In this document: positions 61,971-64,000 of the stretch, in pieces
Position numbering within the stretch: the stretch's first letter is position 1
Layout: the number at the start of each line of letters is the position of its first letter
Source of the DNA: Streptomyces sp. CNQ-509
GTDB lineage: Bacteria > Actinomycetota > Actinomycetes > Streptomycetales > Streptomycetaceae
Direction: 5' to 3'
Assembly (NCBI RefSeq): GCF_001011035.1
Contig: NZ_CP011492.1
Coordinates: forward strand, 496,001 to 560,000
DNA length: 64,000 nt
The notes under the pieces: model-generated
Told to the model about the DNA's origin: nothing
The model's database searches: none
Seen by the model: the letters and a program-made list of their open reading frames with translations, nothing else
Translations under genes and position numbers: made by a program

Positions 61971-62624
61971 TTGCGGCACCCACGCGCGCTCGCCTCAGTC
62001 GTTCCGCTCACCGCCGCCCTGCTGCTGGCCGGCTGCACCGGGGGCGACTCGTCCGACGACGCCGGGGACGGCGGCAAGGCGTCCGTCATCGCGCCCGGGA
62101 AGCCGGGGGAAGAGGCGAGCAGGATCCCCGCGGACCAGGTCGAAGAGGCGCGCGGCGACGACCGGCCCAACGCAGCGGACACCACGTACATGCGCGACAT
62201 GATCGAGCACCACGGGCAGGCGATCGTGATGACCGGCCTCGCCGAGAAGCGCGCGGGCGCCGAGGGCGTGCGCGGGATCGCCGAGCGGATCGCCGCCGGG
62301 CAGCAGCCGGAGATCGCGGTGATGGAGGCGTGGCTTGAGGAGAACCAGGGCGGCGGGGAGGACGGCCACGACGGCGGGCACGCGGGCGGGCACGAGGCGA
62401 TGCCCGGGATGGCGAGCGAGGCGGACCTCGGCCGGCTGCGGGCGGCGCGCGGCGAGGAGTTCGACGCGCTGTTCCTCAAGCTGATGATCGCCCACCACGA
62501 GGGCGCGGTGGAGATGGCCGAGGAGGTGCTCGGCAAGGGCAACAACGAGTACGTCGAGCAGTTGGCGACCGGCGTGATCGCGCAGCAGCTCAGCGAGATC
62601 GGCCGGATGGAGAAGCTGGCGTAG
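61971..62624 (+). CDS. DUF305 lipoprotein, probable metal-binding
   Basis: 217 residues from a TTG start at 61971, chosen because GGAGGT lies 4 nt upstream and no ATG/GTG start gives the right signal sequence. Lipobox LLAGC (Cys22). Two DUF305 repeats carry His pairs: MIEHHGQAIVM (His80-His81) and LMIAHHEGAVEMA near 165-178, each followed by a methionine. A His/Gly-rich linker (about 130-147, GHDGGHAGGHE) lies between them. DUF305 proteins adopt a ferritin-like fold, and some (CopM) bind copper, so periplasm-side copper handling is plausible. Confidence 0.88.
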   Translation: MRHPRALASVVPLTAALLLAGCTGGDSSDDAGDGGKASVIAPGKPGEEASRIPADQVEEARGDDRPNAADTTYMRDMIEHHGQAIVMTGLAEKRAGAEGVRGIAERIAAGQQPEIAVMEAWLEENQGGGEDGHDGGHAGGHEAMPGMASEADLGRLRAARGEEFDALFLKLMIAHHEGAVEMAEEVLGKGNNEYVEQLATGVIAQQLSEIGRMEKLA

Positions 62625-62730
62625 CTCCCCGGCCTGCGGTTCCGCGCGTCCCGGGGGCGTTGTCAGTGGCCGGGTGCAGACTGACCCGTAGTCGACGACG
62701 AGGTCGCACGGTCGCACGGAGGTGGACCCT

Positions 62731-63813
62731 ATGCAGGACGTGGTGCTGGCGGTCGGAACGCGCAAGGGGCTGTTCCTGGGACGGCGCCGGGGCGGCGCGT
62801 GGGAGCTGGACGGGCCGCACTTCAGGGCCCAGGCGATCTATTCGGTGGGCATCGACACCCGCGGCGCGGCGCCCCGGGTGCTCGCCGGAGGCGACAGCAG
62901 CCACTGGGGCCCGTCGGTCTTCCATTCCGACGACCTCGGCGCGACCTGGGAGGAGCCCGGACGGCAGCCGGTGAAGTACCCGAAGGACACCGGCACTTCG
63001 CTGGAGCGGGTCTGGCAGTTGCAGCCCGCAGGGGCCGAGGCCCCCGGTGTGGTGTACGCGGGCACGGAGCCCGGCGGCCTCTTCCGGTCCCAGGACGGCG
63101 GCGAGACGTTCGAGCTGATGCGGTCGCTGTGGGACCACCCGACGCGGGAGAAGTGGGAGCCGGGCGGCGGCGGGCTCGCCGTGCACACGGTGGTCACCGA
63201 TCCGCGGGACGCCCGGTCCGTGACGGTCGCCGTGTCCGCCGGCGGGGTGTACCGCACGGTGGACGGCGGGGCGAGCTGGGCCCCGTCGAACTCCGGCGTG
63301 CAGGTCGTCTTCCAGCCGGAGAGGTTCCCGGAGTTCGGCCAGTGCGTGCACAAGGTCGCGCGGGACGCCGTCGACCCGGACCGGCTCTACCTGCAGAACC
63401 ACTGGGGCGTCTACCGCAGCGACGACGCCGGGGCCACCTGGACCGACATCGGCGCGGGACTGCCGTCGGACTTCGGCTTCGCCGTCGCCGCGCACCCCTC
63501 GCGCGGGAACACCGCGTACCTCTTCCCCATCACCGCCGACGCCGACCGGGTGCCCGCCGGGAACCGCTGCCGGGTCTACCGCACGTCGGACGCCGGGGCG
63601 ACCTGGGAGCCGCTGTCGGCGGGGCTGCCGGCGGAGGACCACTACGGCACGGTGCTGCGGGACGCGCTGTGCACCGACGACGCCGACCCCGCGGGGGTGT
63701 ACTTCGGCAACCGCAACGGGGAGGTCTTCGCCAGCGCCGACGAAGGGGAGAGGTGGACGCAGCTCGCCGCGCACCTGCCGGACGTGCTGTGCGTACGGGC
63801 GGCGGCTGTCTGA
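62731..63813 (+). CDS. BNR/Asp-box repeat beta-propeller protein
   Basis: 360 residues; ATG 62731 has GGAGG 7 nt upstream (GTG 62722 overlaps that site). No signal peptide, so it is cytoplasmic. At least five Asp-box repeats are visible: HSDDLGATWEE, RSQDGGETFE, RTVDGGASW, RSDDAGATW and RTSDAGATWE. The fold should be a sialidase-like propeller, but the arginine triad and Asp/Tyr/Glu set of true sialidases are not evident. The N-terminal VVLAVGTRKGLFLGRR is typical of the group annotated as WD40/YVTN/BNR proteins of unknown role. Confidence 0.85.
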   Translation: MQDVVLAVGTRKGLFLGRRRGGAWELDGPHFRAQAIYSVGIDTRGAAPRVLAGGDSSHWGPSVFHSDDLGATWEEPGRQPVKYPKDTGTSLERVWQLQPAGAEAPGVVYAGTEPGGLFRSQDGGETFELMRSLWDHPTREKWEPGGGGLAVHTVVTDPRDARSVTVAVSAGGVYRTVDGGASWAPSNSGVQVVFQPERFPEFGQCVHKVARDAVDPDRLYLQNHWGVYRSDDAGATWTDIGAGLPSDFGFAVAAHPSRGNTAYLFPITADADRVPAGNRCRVYRTSDAGATWEPLSAGLPAEDHYGTVLRDALCTDDADPAGVYFGNRNGEVFASADEGERWTQLAAHLPDVLCVRAAAV

Positions 63814-63856
63814 GACGTGGCGGGTGGGGCCCGTGGAGCCAGTAGAGTGACCGGCC

Positions 63857-64000
63857 ATGGCTGGACGTCCTCTCCCCGACATCGTCGAAGCCGGCTGGGC
63901 CAAGGCCCTGGAACCGGTCGCCCAACAGATCGCCGCCATGGGCGACTTCCTCCGCGCGGAGGTCGCGGCGGGGCGAACATACCTGCCCGCGGGACCGAAC
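63857..64000 (+). CDS. ung: uracil-DNA glycosylase, N-terminal part (cut by window edge)
   Basis: The first 48 residues from ATG 63857 are visible: [38 protein letters not shown]. This matches the N-terminal region of actinobacterial family 1 uracil-DNA glycosylases, ahead of the catalytic GQDPYH motif that would lie beyond the window. The enzyme removes uracil from DNA at the start of base-excision repair. The assignment rests on similarity of this segment only. Confidence 0.75.
   Translation, partial: MAGRPLPDIVEAGWAKALEPVAQQIAAMGDFLRAEVAAGRTYLPAGPN

Overview
The window is a stretch of a high-GC actinobacterial chromosome, almost certainly Streptomyces or a close relative. The third codon position is overwhelmingly G or C. 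GTG starts are common, 4-bp ATGA/GTGA gene overlaps are frequent, a bona fide two-domain geosmin synthase is present, and many neighbours are Streptomyces-type families (NsdA-like TPR regulator, DUF5134, DUF6332, DUF6421, class F sortase, CitB/Tct locus). About 61 protein genes are called. I saw no rRNA, tRNA, CRISPR array, insertion sequence or prophage. It reads as ordinary core/near-core chromosome carrying several small regulated modules.

Left third (1-25 kb): the end of a CbxX-type AAA+ ATPase; a membrane alpha/beta-hydrolase; a DeoR regulator; a Cds1-like PLP enzyme; a three-gene SHOCT/ABC ATPase/FtsX-permease operon; a small coiled-coil membrane protein with a TTA codon; a NUDIX hydrolase next to an NsdA-like regulator; a DHFR-fold reductase; a ROK repressor facing an MFS transporter; a MarR regulator facing a small membrane protein; a TctCBA tricarboxylate importer facing an orphan CitB-type response regulator; geosmin synthase geoA; and a NarL/DesK-type two-component system.

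Middle (25-43.9 kb): a geranylgeranyl-reductase-family flavoprotein, an M20 dipeptidase, a class F sortase with a probable wall-anchored partner protein, and a NUDIX protein with an eroded P-loop domain. These are followed by an alpha-galactoside utilisation locus: a sugar ABC importer without its own ATPase, divergent secreted GH27 alpha-galactosidase, ROK sugar kinase and LacI repressor with a clear operator. Next come an FAH-family enzyme, a tandem 8-bp repeat, a citrate-lyase-like protein, and an HxlR regulator facing an MFS exporter.

Right third (43.9-64 kb): etfBA with a short palindromic insertion inside etfA, a thioredoxin-like protein, a PlsC acyltransferase, a B3/B4 protein, a transglutaminase-like protein, and the DUF6421-SDR-threonine aldolase operon. 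Then GDPD, DUF5134 and M56 genes, PAP2 and HAD phosphatases, a nucleotidyltransferase/DUF402 pair, a strongly structured intergenic region, a TetR regulator, a divergent LVIVD-protein/DUF305-lipoprotein pair, a BNR-repeat protein, and the start of uracil-DNA glycosylase.

Many convergent gene pairs are separated by strong GC hairpins, and many divergent promoters carry clean palindromes that look like local autoregulatory operators. The most interesting leads are the REP-like insertion in etfA, the double hairpin near 59.4 kb, the DUF6421 operon, the sortase pair without an LPXTG motif, the split alpha/beta-hydrolase, the degenerate kinase-NUDIX fusion and the hairpin leader of geoA.
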